NCBI RefSeq assembly: GCF_002575655.3 | Contig: NC_053037.3 | Coordinates: forward strand, 321,435,294-321,499,293 | Reading direction: 5' to 3' | Length of the DNA: 64,000 nucleotides | DNA from: Aegilops tauschii subsp. strangulata | Taxonomy: Eukaryota > Streptophyta > Magnoliopsida > Poales > Poaceae | Shown here: in pieces, positions 22,074-32,833 of the stretch | Position numbering within the stretch: position 1 is the stretch's first letter | Layout of the letters: each line of letters opens with the position of its first letter | The notes under the pieces: generated by a model | Database searches by the model: none | What the model was told of the DNA's origin: nothing | What the model saw: the letters and a program-made list of their open reading frames with translations, nothing else | Position numbers and translations under genes: made by a program

Positions 22074-23890
22074 CCTGCTGGCTGGAGTTTCCCCCGTCAC
22101 GCACCCATCTCGTTCAAGCCGTCAGCCAATCTCCACAGCTTAATAAATAGTAACGTCTAACTGAGCCAGTTAGTTAGATGCGTACACTTGGTGTAGTAGG
22201 ATCTTTATTTACTTTGATGCATACACTTGTTCTTTTTTGGTAGCCCTTTTGTAATGATGGCTGATGTTTGGTTTGGAAGAGAGAGCTGCGTCTTTACTCT
22301 TCTGGCTTGCTTACTACTTTTGTTGCACACCCAGCCCTGGTTGGTGTTGCTGTTGTTTTCAATGTACAATCAGTAGTATATTTCGTCTGTTAGTTGAATA
22401 AATGTGGTGTTAGAATGACAAACACAATGTTTTGGAAGTTATTGCATGGTCCGATCCTTTAGTGCCCAGTACGTAAGCCTGGCACTAGTTTGGACTGAAA
22501 CTTAGTTTTTGGATTGATTTTGATTTGGTTTCTATAGGTTTGGTCTCTACTGGTTTGAGATGGAAACCAATTCGGTTTGGTTTGGGTTGTGCCTAAGAAT
22601 GGACTAGATAGGTTTGGGTTGGGTTCAGATTTCTCAGTTCAAAATAAGTGCAAACTACGGTTTGAGACCAAATCAATCGACTAGTCTGAGCCGCCGCTTC
22701 CCCCTCTGCCAAACTTCCGAGACGCCATCGAACTTTGCTGTTGCTGCCCACACACGTTGCAAGAAGATTCACGTACATACGTATTCTATACACGGCAAGA
22801 CGTGCATTGTGGCTACAGAATCGATCAACCTGCTTGTGTGCTAGCTTCCTTGAGCTAGCTTTGCACTCGTTCGTGTTTGCTCTCGGGAGGATCCAAGCTT
22901 CAGTGCATTAAATCGAACAACCGCTGCAGCCGACCAGAGCCCGTCCTCGCCATGTCTGATCTAATTCATGACGTGCCATTATTCAAAAAAAATTGTGACA
23001 TGCCTTCTCATATGGCTTTGTCCACGGTTTGAACCTGTGGGTTCAATCCAAAAGTTGGAAACGGTTTGGACTGGGTTGGATGAAGAGCATATATAGTTCG
23101 GTTTGGTCTAATTCTAGCTGAAAATATCTGGGTTGGTTTGGTTTGGATGTGCGGCGTGTATTCCTATAGACTAGACTAGTTTTAGTTTGGATCTCAAACT
23201 ATTCCCAAGTTTACCCGTACGTAGCGCATACTATTTTTGGTACGGAACACATTTTCCACTTGTCGATAACATGCAGCCCACTGATGAAGGCCCAATAGAG
23301 GAGCCCATAATTAACTGGAAGGGAGGCTCTCACATGAATCCAGCCCAGGCACATGCTCATGGTCCCCTAAATATAATTAAGTAAATAAATAAATAAAGCT
23401 AAATGCTCATGCACCGGTTCTTTAAATTCATGATTTGAAAAGTCAAATTTTAACAGGAGGATATTATTTCCTACGAGAGTGTCATTACATTCAGTCGATA
23501 TTATTCTTAGGCAAAGATAGTGACCAATCTTTTTTCTCCCACCATTTTCTTCCTGCAACCAGCGGACCCATGCAAATCATAGTCAACGTCGTAAATAGTT
23601 CTGGTCCATTATTATTTTTCGGTAAGAATGCCCTACCGAGCCCAACACATTGGTGACACCACTTTATCCCAGGGCTTCTGAATGTCCTCCGCCTTGGTTC
23701 GCTCACCGCGGAGCCACCAGCCGGCCCTATCAACATAGTGAATCGGCAGAGGACTATAATTGTGAGTATGATAGTACGGACCCACCAGATCCACTCCTGA
23801 ACACAAGCAAGCGCCTCTTTTACTACTCAGATAGACCCCTCGTTTTTTTACTCAAATCCACCCTGCTGATATCTGGGACCCACATCATTG
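22074..23890. other. Spacer with GGTTTGG-rich stretches, no gene seen
   Basis: Follows the F-box stop. Regions 22480-22640 and 23030-23190 are rich in (T)GGTTTGG. The middle has fragments with weak coding look but no domain. 23180-23890 holds poly-T tracts and short direct repeats. No terminal repeats were confirmed. Confidence 0.45.
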
Positions 23891-24592
23891 TCAACGTATA
23901 GTCAATTAGCGACATAATTGCACAACTTTTTTTTGAGGATTTGTTCCTAGGAGCAGGCTATAAACTGGGTTGTGCAGTCTCTGTGGCCTGTCTAACAACA
24001 TGACCAGCCCAGCGGTTTTCCTTTGGGAAAATAGGTAGCCCACTATTTATTTTTGAAGAATACCCAAGCTAGGCCTATTTTTTTTCTCCGACTTACCGGG
24101 CTGCAAATCTTTCAAGACGAGGAGGGATGCATTCCGGCCTGGCCAAAGAGTATGGGAGTATATCTTAAAAGTAATATGAAAGGGGTTGCAAATTCCAAAA
24201 AAATTATAGCAAATGGGCAACTAGTTTCCTTTTTTGTTGTTTTTCACTGATATTTTATATTTCATTGGATTTTAGCACGACATAGTACTACTTTATTTTT
24301 AAATTTGTTTTAGTATGGCGACTAATTTTTCGATTAAGAATATTTTGTTCCTTAGAAAAAATATGCAAATTTTTTTAAAAAATCGCACATTTTTTAGCTC
24401 AAATTTTTAACCCTAGCACTGACCAAAAAATGGGCAGCAATTCTAAAAATGGAAAATGGGCTGCAATAAATTCCATATGAATTAGCAAATGGGCAATAAA
24501 TTATAAAAATAATAGCAAATGGGTTGTACACGCCACAGATTTTGAGGCTAACTTGTTTATGCAAGGCTTTGTCAGTCAACACACGATTCTAG

Positions 24593-25545
24593 CAGCAGTG
24601 ACTGTTGGATGTCCATCCAATGGCCGACGTGCTTCTTCAATCTCTGATCTTCCTGCTCCAGCCGCCTAAATCAGCGCTGGCGGGACTGCCTGCTCCTCCT
24701 CTAGTGGCCGGCTGTGATGCCGCGCAGGCTTCACCGGCCCACCCTACTCCCTCCGCTGGCCTGGCCATCCCTCTAGCCACCCGCACCTTCTATTATTCTC
24801 CAGTGACGGCAGCCTCACACCGCAGCCGAACCAGTCAACCGTCATACTCTCCTCAGCATGGGCATCCACTGCTATGTCTTCGCTGGCTCCGGGTCGTTCC
24901 ATTCCTAGGCCTCACGGTCGTCAACCGCATTGGTGCTCTAGGCTCTGTGTGCTCAACATTCAACAAACGACAACCATCGGAATAGGGATGTACGTGGAGA
25001 GGCTAACAGTAGAGACCCCCATGGTCCATGGCCGCACGCAAGCAACTGCCTTCTTATTACGCGAAACAAATGATTCCACCCACTGATATTTGGGGCGCAC
25101 CGGTTCGGAGGCTGACCTGTGGGCCTACTAAGTTGACGCGTACGCAGGGCTTTGTCAACTTAGTCAAAAAATGATTCTAGCAGCAGTAACCGTTGGATTT
25201 TAATCGAACGGTCATGCTGCTTCTTCAATCACTGCTCTTCTTGCACCAGCCGCCCAAACCAGCGCCGGCGAGACCGCCTGCTCCTGCCTCGAGTGGTCGG
25301 CTGTGTTGCCGCGCAGGCCTCACCGCCCCACCCTACTCCCACCGCTGGCCAGGCCATCCCTCTACTATCTACTCACCCACAATCCGTGTTATTCTGTGGC
25401 GACGGCAGCCTCACACCGCAGCCGAACTAGTAAACCCTCGTACTCCTCTCCGCGGGGGCATCCACTGTTGTGTCTTCCCTGGCTAAGCGTCGTCCCCTTC
25501 TAGGCCTCGCCGTCATCCACCGCCTTGGTGCTCTCGGTGCGGCAT
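24593..25545. repeat. Diverged direct repeat, period about 590 bp
   Basis: A block with CTTCTTCAATC, CAGCCGCC and CTCACACCGCAGCCGAAC at 24593-24960 recurs at 25170-25545. A CTCCTTATTACGCG motif follows each copy (25050, 25630) and reappears further right. The open frames inside are alike but broken, with no known domain. Confidence 0.75.
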
Positions 25546-26305
25546 GGTCAAGGAACAACTTCCATCAGAAGAGGACTATACGTGGAGAGGCTGATAGCTG
25601 GGTCCATGGCCATAGCAAGGAAGTGCCTCCTTATTACGCGTAAATAATTATTCCTCCACCTGACAGCGGGGACCCACCGGAAGGGACTCTGTATTTTGCG
25701 AAAAAAATGTTTCCCCCCTGACAGCTGGACCTACCAGCTACATCTTCGCACGCAAGGAAGTGCGTCCATATTATGGGCAAAAAAAGATTCTCCCCTTGAC
25801 CGCTGGGACCCACCATCAATAACTTCGCACAAAAGGAAGTGCCTCCTTATCCTCCCTGACAGTCGGGACCCACTTGGTCGAAGCATACGTAGCGTTGTCA
25901 TTCTGGTCGCGAACGTGTACGTACATACTAGTCGATTGGTCTCTCTACAACGATGAACCATGGCCGAGCAAGCAGCAACACGTGTAGTAGTAGAGCCCCT
26001 GACGTAGCAGTTCAGGCAGTCCAGTCAAAACCGTGTACACATACGTACAACCAGATGCCAAAAAATACGGCCACGTACGTACATACGGGCGGGGTCTCGA
26101 ACACCTACTCGCACATTTGTACGACCAGGGCTCATGTACATGTAGATGAACGAACGGCAACAACGGCGTCCTGTTCATCGGAAGCCAACCGGCTGGGTCA
26201 GAATGGAGAAACAGCATCGTGTTCATGGGGAGGCAACGGAATGCGTCGTGTTCATCCAGAGGCAACGAAATATGTTGTGTTCATCGGGAGCCAACCGGCT
26301 TGGAC

Positions 26306-26640
26306 GGAATAGCCGAAACAAGGTCTGGCGTACCGCAGAACGGAGGAAACGGACCTTCTGTTCAACTGCGTACGGTCGAAACAGGGTCCTGTTCATCGAG
26401 AAGGGTCTGGCGTACTACAGAATGGAGGAAACGGACTTGTGTTCGACCGCGTACGGTCAAAACGGGGTCCTGTTCATCAGGAAGGGTATGGCGTACCGCA
26501 AAATAGAGGAAACGGACTTGTGTTCGACCGTGTACGGTCGAAACGGGGTCCTGTTGATCAAGAGATGTGTGGCGTACTGCAAAACAGAGCAAACAGACTT
26601 GTGTTGGAGCGCCTACGGTCGAAACAGGGTCATGTTCATC
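26306..26640. repeat. 81-bp tandem repeat, about four copies
   Basis: GGTCCTGTTCATC recurs at 26387, 26468, 26549 and 26630 (last copy GGTCATG), exactly 81 bp apart. Each unit also contains ACGGACTTGTGTTCGACCG and GGCGTAC. As 81 is a multiple of three, several frames stay open through the array, which explains its long but meaningless ORFs. Confidence 0.92.
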
Positions 26641-27010
26641 CACCGTCTACTGCCTCGCTCCAGCCTCCACCTGCTACTGTTCATCCACCGTCGACTTCCT
26701 CCAGCCTCCACCTGCTACTGTTCATCCACCGTCGACTTCCTCTAGCCTCCACCAGCTACTATTCATCCACGGGGTCCTGTTCATCCAGCCTCCACCAGCT
26801 ACTGTTCAACCAGCCCTCCACAGGGTCCTGTTCATCAACCCTCCACCGGCTACTGTTCATGGAGCCTCCACGGGGTCCTGTTCATCCACCCTCCACCGGC
26901 CTCCTCGATCGGGGTCCTGTTCATCCAGCGGCAACAGCCTACTACTACCACTGGGTCCTGTTCATCCAACCCCCACCGGGAACTGTTCATCCAACCCCAA
27001 CCACGTACGT
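26641..27010. repeat. Variable tandem repeat (~41-52 bp) with GTTCATCCA core
   Basis: CAGCCTCCACCTGCTACTG starts at 26661 and 26702 (41 bp). After that, units alternate CCTCCACCGGCTACTGTTC with GGGGTCCTGTTCATCC, a core shared with the 81-bp array. This suggests one array evolved from the other. Confidence 0.8.
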
Positions 27011-27542
27011 CTCGACTCGTTCAACCAACCCCCATGTTCACTGTTCATCAAGATGCAGCAGGTTCGATCGGCTTCAGTTAGCAGCAGTAGCGAAGGAATC
27101 CCTCGATCAGGTTCAGTTAACAGCAAGGGATCGATCGGGCTTCAGTAACGTAGCTAGTGCAATCGCTCAGGTTCAGTTAGAGCCCAACGCCTCGCATACA
27201 CGCACGTATGCGTGTACGAGAGAAACACGCAAACCTCCATGCATCGCTCGGCCCCGACCACCCACCGTAACCGGGAACTCCCTGAAATTTTCCTCGCCCT
27301 CGCTTCTACCATGATTTTTTCCGTCATGGACGGCCCAAAGAATGTCATGCAGGTGCGTCTCCGACCTACCTAGGACGAAAAGCCCATTTTCTGTCATGAT
27401 TTTTTGTCATAGAAGTAGGAGCCCAGCACAACTATGATGATACTGGGTTTTGTCATAATTATTGTCATGAAGTGTCATAAGCATGACAGGAAAAAAATCT
27501 GTTCGACCCAAAATGTCATGGATGTATCTTTTTTGTGTAGTG

Positions 27543-28363
27543 GGTATCTAGGGATATAAGGTCGGTAACTAGGAGCCAGGCGGTGGCAGAGATCTTGGAG
27601 TATACGTCAGGTGTTCGGGGGAGACAATCTTGACTGCGCCTCCCGCGTACGGCCTGTGGAGTCCATCTCGAGCACGAATGAAGGCTCTTTGGCCCAACCC
27701 GAGGAGAATGGGCCGACTGGGTTAGTCCTCCCTAAACTGGTCTTCTATGCCGAGGACGATCTTTCTAATAAGAACCTCGGATCCGAAGTCCTAGGCTTGA
27801 CAGACGAGTTCCTCCTTGTAATTCTTGAACCACTCCTTCAAACGAGTGGCGCCAGCTGAAGCCCGACCGAACCTTTTCCCTCTGCCCAAAGAGATTGGAA
27901 AGTTCAGCCTTGAAGGCCAAGCACCTTGGTGTGAACGGTTCCACATAGTCTAACAACTTTATCGAAATGACTCGGCGCGCAATAGGTCGAGTAGTTAGTG
28001 CTCCCCCCAAATCGCGGCCCGAGGCAAAAAGATTTACTGGCACGTCCCTTCGAGACAAAGATCGTGCCTATTTTCTCAGGGATACCATCAAGATTTTGTT
28101 TCCCCCCATACGCTCAACGACATCTTTGATGGGAGTGGCGAGTTTATCGGCGTAGCTAGGGGGACTCTTGGCCTTTCGCGGGCCTATAAGAGTAAAAGGG
28201 AGGACAGCGCAACTGACCACGCTCCCATTCTCCCCGTCCGCTGCTTCGTCTAGCTCCAGCGCCTAGATCCGATCCCACATCTTTTTCCTTCAGCGAGTCC
28301 ATCTTCTTTTAGCAGCCAAGGCCGAGACCCTCCAAGGGTCCTAGGGTGGTTCCATTGTAATAG
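27543..28363. other. Leader/promoter side of E1's antisense gene, otherwise unassigned
   Basis: Near 28180-28260 a CCTATAAGAGTAAAAG stretch followed by a C/T-rich leader looks like a plant promoter and 5' UTR for the plus-strand gene starting at 28364. The rest (27543-28150) has a weak minus-strand coding look with several stops. No domain was recognised. Confidence 0.4.
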
Positions 28364-28744
28364 ATGTCACCATCTAGGAGCTGCGCAACACGGGGTATTT
28401 GACCACCGATGCCGCTGCCCACGCTCCCGCCGCTGGCCAGCAGGTGCCTGCTCCCAATGCTGGGGAGGAGGTAGTTTTCGTCCCCTACCTTGTCCGAGGG
28501 CTGGGGTTCCCGCTGCATTCCTTTGTGTGCGGGGTGATGTTCTACTGCGGGCTGGATTTTTATCATCTGGCCCCGAACTCCATCCTCCACCTCGCCTCAT
28601 TCATCACGGTCTTTGAGGCCTTTCTCCACTGCGAGCCCCACTTTGGCCTGTGGCTGAAGATCTTCGGAATCAAGCCGAATTCCAGTGGCTTTGACCTCGC
28701 GAAGTGCGGAGGGGCCATGATTAGCAATAACCAGGGAGACGAGT
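28364..28744 (+). pseudogene. E1 antisense gene, first part: PF04195-like 'putative gypsy type transposon' domain
   Basis: ATG at 28364 (MSPSR) leads, after a one-base shift near 28376, into a frame with VVFVPYLVRGLGFPLHSF, LDFYHLAPNSILHLASFI and HFGLWLKIFGI. This is the signature of the plant domain called Transposase_28 or putative gypsy type transposon. Despite the name, it is not known to be a transposase. The frame is cut at 28744 by E2 and continues at 57592 (GDE/WFKGTF). It lies antisense to E1's gag. Its role is unknown. Confidence 0.75.
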
Positions 28745-29639
28745 TGTCGGATTACAGGTTCTGGCAAACCCTTGAGGTTCGAACACTAGGGTGCGCACGA
28801 AGATCTCTCTCCCTCCCTAGCTCGCTCTTGCAACGATCTCAAAGCCTAGCTCGACCAACCCAAAGAATAGAGACACGAGGGTTTATACTGGTTTGGGCCA
28901 CCGTTGTGGTGTAATACCCTACTCCAGTGTGGTGTGGTGGATTGCCTTGTAGGCTGAGGATGAACAAGTACAAGGGATGAGCAGCCTCCTGAGGAGAGGT
29001 GTTCTTGAGCTAGGTGAGCTGGTGAGTTGGCCTTGGTGGAATGAGTCCAATCCAAGATGAGATGCCTCCCCATGGTGGTGGCTAGTCCTATTTATAGAGG
29101 CCCTGGTCCTCTTCCCAAATATTAGGCGGGAAGGGGTCCCACAACGGCCAATTTTGAAGGGGGACAACTAGTACAAGTTATCCTGACAAAAGGTGGTCTT
29201 CGCCTGCCAAAGGCTCTGGTGGTGACGCCGTCATGGGCTCCGCGGTGACCTCCGTCCTGCTGGTCTTGGTCTCGTTGCACCGATATGGAAATCTTTGCCT
29301 GATGCCTCGGGACTCCTCGCCTGCGCTTGCCCCTTTAGCACCAAAGAGGCGACTGGTACTCTGCGCCCGCTGGCGCCCGCCTGGCCTCGGTCGTCATGGC
29401 TCACATCACGCGCACCTCGTGAGGTGCCCCTTGCATAGATATCTCTGCTCCTCGGGAGCCAGCCTAGGGGGGCTGCCCCTGGGGAGGTCTTGGCGTCGTC
29501 CGCCTCACGAGGCTTGGCCCCTCACGAGGGTCTTGAGTGGTTGCTGATGAAGGTGGGCCGTACCAGGCCGCTGGCTGAGCCACGCCCCGGGCTGAAAGCA
29601 GGCAAGTCTGGGGACCCCCGTTCCCAGGACGCCGACAGT
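28745..29639 (-). repeat. E2 3' LTR
   Basis: Plus strand TGTCGGATTACAGG...GGACGCCGACA. Minus-strand TATA-like box CTATAAATAG near 29087-29096. Homologous to 56689-57586 and, in reverse orientation, to the E3 LTR at 53604-54497. Confidence 0.9.
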
Positions 29640-29653
29640 AGCCCCCGGGCCCA
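29640..29653 (-). other. E2 polypurine tract
   Basis: Minus strand GGCCCGGGGGCTAC abuts the LTR start TGTCGG. The same sequence precedes the E3 LTR at 53590-53603. Confidence 0.7.
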
Positions 29654-29877
29654 AGGCGCGCTCGGACTTGGCTTCGAGGCGAAGCCAAAGGGCATGTGCG
29701 GAGCGCTGCGGGCCCCAATAGCCTGCGGCCTTGATTGACGCATGGTGATTGACATGACGTGGGCGTCTCCGCTTCCCCACGCTGCCTCGGCAACCGTCCG
29801 ACTTGACGAGTCCCTGCTGCATGCAAAAAAACATCATTACTTGCGATCGTGGAGGCCCGCGGTTGGCCTCCCTCTGG

Positions 29878-29885
29878 CTATAAAT
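29878..29885 (+). promoter_or_regulatory. TATA-like box for E2's antisense ORF
   Basis: CTATAAAT lies 94 bp upstream of the plus-strand ATG at 29979 and is followed by a C/T-rich leader. It fits a promoter reading against gag-pol. Inferred from sequence only. Confidence 0.5.
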
Positions 29886-29978
29886 GAGGAGGGGGCGGAG
29901 CCCCCGTCACTCATCTCTTGCTCCATTCCGCCTGCTTCTTCTTCTTCCTCGTTGCTCCACCGCCTTGCAGCGACGCCC

Positions 29979-30763
29979 ATGGCGCCGGCGAAGAGGTTCT
30001 CGGCCGCAGAAAAGGGGAAGGCTCGGCAGGAGTAGCCCCCGCAAGCATGCCGCGGTTCCCGCTGTGGTCCCTCCTGGGCGTGGGCGAACTTCTTCAGGGT
30101 CCGGCGCCATCCCTGGTGGCCGCGGCCGCGTCTCTTCGCGCGGCGGAAGCCGCCCGAAGCGTGGCAGTCCCGTCAACAAAGGGAGGCGCGCCGTGGCCGC
30201 TCGGCCTCCCCGGCCGCGCTTCTACTCGCCGGAGGTGCTGCCGGAGTTCGTCGTGTGGTCAGAGAACCCGGTCGGCACCTGGCTTCAGCTTCCGCGCTTC
30301 TTTTCCGGCGGGCTGCCGGCCACGGGACCTGGCGGCCTTTGGCTGCAGGCCGACGGTTGCTGCAGCGAGGCCTCGTGGGTCGCGGTGGAGGTCTTCATCG
30401 CGGGCAACGTAGCCCTGGCCCGCGACTGGCAGACGTTTGCCCGCGCGCGCGGTCTGAGCAGGCGGTGCACCCTCCACTTCAAGTACGACGGTGCCGCGAC
30501 CCTCTTTATGAGGGTGTTCGGGGAGGACGGTCACCGCGCCGGTGCTGCCCTGAAGACAACAATGGTGAAGAAGTGCTCGGCCTTGGCGACGGCCGCGACG
30601 AGGTTGAAGGTGAACTCACCCTTGGCGACGGCCGCGGCTCATCCAGCAACGGCAGCTCCTCCTCCGGCGAAAGCTCCAGCAGCGGCGGCTACAATCAGCC
30701 GCCGCGTCGTTGGGCTCACTTCGAGGACGGTGGCGGGTCATCCCGTCGCCCGCCCTGGTGAAG
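29979..30763 (+). pseudogene. E2 antisense ORF with a B3-like DNA-binding domain
   Basis: ATG at 29979 starts MAPAKRFSAAEKGKARQE, stopped by TAG at 30033 (one step from CAG). A basic linker follows in another frame, then about 110 residues (30220-30545) that resemble a plant B3 domain: WLQLPRFFSGGLP, a LWLQA strand, W-V-VEVF, the DWQTFARARGL segment and LHFKYDGAATLFMRVF. After a further one-base shift (near 30545) comes an acidic and Ser/Gly-rich tail (LGLGDGRDEVEGE, SSSSGESSSSGG) ending at 30763. B3 domains bind DNA in plant transcription factors. If correct, the element encodes a captured regulator transcribed opposite to gag-pol. The fold call is by eye and could be wrong. The copy itself is dead. 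Confidence 0.6.
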
Positions 30764-31710
30764 CGCGAGGAGGGCTCCGGCTGAACTCGGGGTGTGCTGG
30801 GGGCCGATCCTTGTGTGCAGCCACGTCGTAGGAGCCGCTTTTGCCTGTCCTTTTCTTTCCTCCTGCATCACAAGAACAAGTATGGGGCCCTGCGAAGGCA
30901 TGTAATGAACCATAGTGCTTATGCTGCTTTGCGCTATGTTTGTTGTTTCGGGGTTGTGTTGTGGGATCTGTGCTTTACGCAGGCGTAGAGAGATAAGTTA
31001 GCTTGATGCGTCCGAGGTAGCTTCCACCTTGTGAGGGCGCGCGCCTCCTGGCCTCTGTTGGGGCTTGCCTGTTGCCGACTCGAGAAACATCGCGAAGCTG
31101 CGAAAATTCGTTAGGAAATCCTTACCCCTTCTCGCGCGAGGCCTCCGGCATGGGCTGATCACGGCCTAGCGCACCACGTCATGGTACCCGTGGGGCACGG
31201 GTTTAGAAGGGTGCGCCGATCACGAGCTCAATCGAGGGTGCCTCGCGAAGGTTAGGGGAGCCGAGGCTCTGGAGCAACAGGGCTTCAGCGAGGTGTGCCC
31301 GTGACCGGGTTAGCCCAGCGCACGCACGCACACACCCGCCCAGCCCCCGCGCGAGGCGAGCGAGGGAGAGCGACGGGCAACTGTCGTCCTCCCTGGCGCA
31401 AAACAAAGAACCGAGCCAAGAAGCAGAGAGAGAGAGAGAGAAAGGGTTCAACCAAGGAGTCGAGAAACACCAGGACATCAAATCCCATTAAAATGTTTGC
31501 AAGCCAACTACAGAAAGCAAATGAACAGCCGCGTCCGGCACCTAGTCTAGTCTTCTCACCAGCGCGGAGCTAAGTGCTACCACTAGGACGTGGGAGGGAG
31601 CCCCCGAGGCCCGAGGGCGGCACTCCGGAGACTCCGGGGCGTGTACAACCCCACTCATTATTACGTGAGAGTGTCACAAGCACAGACCTTCACAGGCACT
31701 GGGCCTTGCT
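30764..31710. other. E2 spacer between antisense ORF and integrase
   Basis: No domain on either strand. Contains a (GA)n microsatellite (31424-31442) and GC-rich stretches giving chance ORFs. It would hold the 3' ends of both convergent transcripts. Confidence 0.5.
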
Positions 31711-32833
31711 TCATGGGTAGAACTTCCGGAGGTGTTGGATGTTCCAGGCGTTCTGGATGGGGATCCCATCCCGCGTCTCCAGGCGCGCGGCGCCAGGCCT
31801 AGAGACGCGGGCAATCCTAAACGGGCCCTCCCACATGGGTGAGAGCTTCTGCAGCCCTTCCCTGGAGAGCACCCGCCTCAAGACGAGATCGCCCACCTCG
31901 AGTGTCCTAGAGCGGACGCTGCGGCAGTGGTACCGTCGCAGCGCCTGCTGGTATCTTGCCGCCCGAAGCGAGGCTTGTCGGCGGCGCTCCTCCCTTTGCA
32001 CGAGGTCCATCCCCAGCATGGCGTCCTGATGCGCCTCGTCAAACGCCAGGACCCGCGCGGAGCGATGCTTGACCTCGTGAGGGAGGACTGCTTCAGCTCC
32101 ATAGACAAGGAAGAATGGGGTCTCGCCTGTTGGCTTGGTGGCGGTGGTGCGGATGGACTACAGCACGGACTGGAGCTCGTCGTGCCAGCCCTTACCGCGG
32201 GCCTCGAGCTTCTTCTTGAAGGTCCTGGTCTTGAGGCCTCTCAAGACCTCTGCGTTGGTGCGCTTGGCCTGGCCATTGCTCTTGGGGTGTGCCACTGAGG
32301 CGTAGCATATCTGCGTTCCAAGGTTAGCACAATATGTCTTGAAGAGATTGCTAGTGAACTGCGAGCCATTGTCGGTGATGATGCGATTAGGGACCCCAAA
32401 CCGTCTTACGAGGCCCTTGGTGAACTTAACTGCCGACCCGGCTGGGATGGTGCGGATGGCTTCCACCTCTGCCCATTCAGTGAACTTGTCGATGGCGACG
32501 TAGAGGTAGCGGTAGCCCCCGGGCGCTCGAGGGAATGGACCCAGGATATCCACCCCCCAGACCACGAACGGCCACGAGAGTGGGATAGTCTGGAGGCCCT
32601 GGGCCGGCTGGTGGATTTTCTTGGCATGGAACTGGCAGGCCTCGCAGGATCTTACCAGCTCGGCTGCGTCGTTGAGCGTCGTGGGCTAGTAGAACCCGCT
32701 GCGGAACGCCTAGCTAACCAAGGTGCGTGACGATGAGTGGTGCCCGCAGTCCCCGCCGTGTATGTCATCTAGCAGCTCGCTCCCCTGCTCCCTGGAGATG
32801 CATCACAAGGAAACATCATTTGGTCGTTTTCTT
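31711..32833 (-). pseudogene. IN: E2 integrase, catalytic Glu replaced by Lys
   Basis: Read right to left: zinc-binding region (HGGDCGHH ... SCEACQFHAKK), the catalytic core with GVDILGPFPRAPGG (first Asp) and TDNGSQFTSNLF (second Asp), then NGQAKRTNAEVLRG, where the normal Glu of GQxERxN is AAG (Lys, 32263-32265). A C-terminal part follows: LEVGDLVLRR, then LSPMWEGPFRI, then AWNIQHLRKFYP, stop at 31711-31713. TAG stops interrupt at about 32158-32160 and 32686-32688, each a G-to-A change from TGG. No chromodomain is present, in keeping with a non-chromovirus Tat element. Confidence 0.88.

Larger units (their letters stand above)
23891..27542. mobile_element. CACTA-like element, right terminus only
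   Basis: The sequence TTTTTGTGTAGTG ends at 27542; its complement starts CACTACACAAAAA, the form of a CACTA transposon end. Inside it, 27390-27530 is full of TGTCAT/ATGACA motifs in both directions, like CACTA subterminal repeats. Further in lie tandem arrays. No matching CACTAC left end was found, so the left boundary is only a guess and the element may be truncated. No transposase is visible. GGT (27543-27545) would be the 3-bp duplication. Confidence 0.55.

Noticed and set aside
23891..24600. Left boundary of the CACTA-like element
   Set aside because: No CACTAC end or 3-bp duplication could be found; the limit given in the feature list is only a placeholder.
27193..27216. TACACGCA/TGCGTGTA 8-bp hairpin as a terminator or regulatory site
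   Set aside because: A short hairpin within CACTA-like subterminal DNA; no context to support a function.
26146..27314. ORFs of 193-291 codons
   Set aside because: Open only because of the 81-bp array and the following Ser/Pro-coding repeats; several frames open at once, no domain.
29233..29837. ORFs of 77-120 codons in the E2 LTR and adjacent leader
   Set aside because: They lie across the LTR boundary in several frames, recur in the other LTR copies only as shared sequence, and show no domain.
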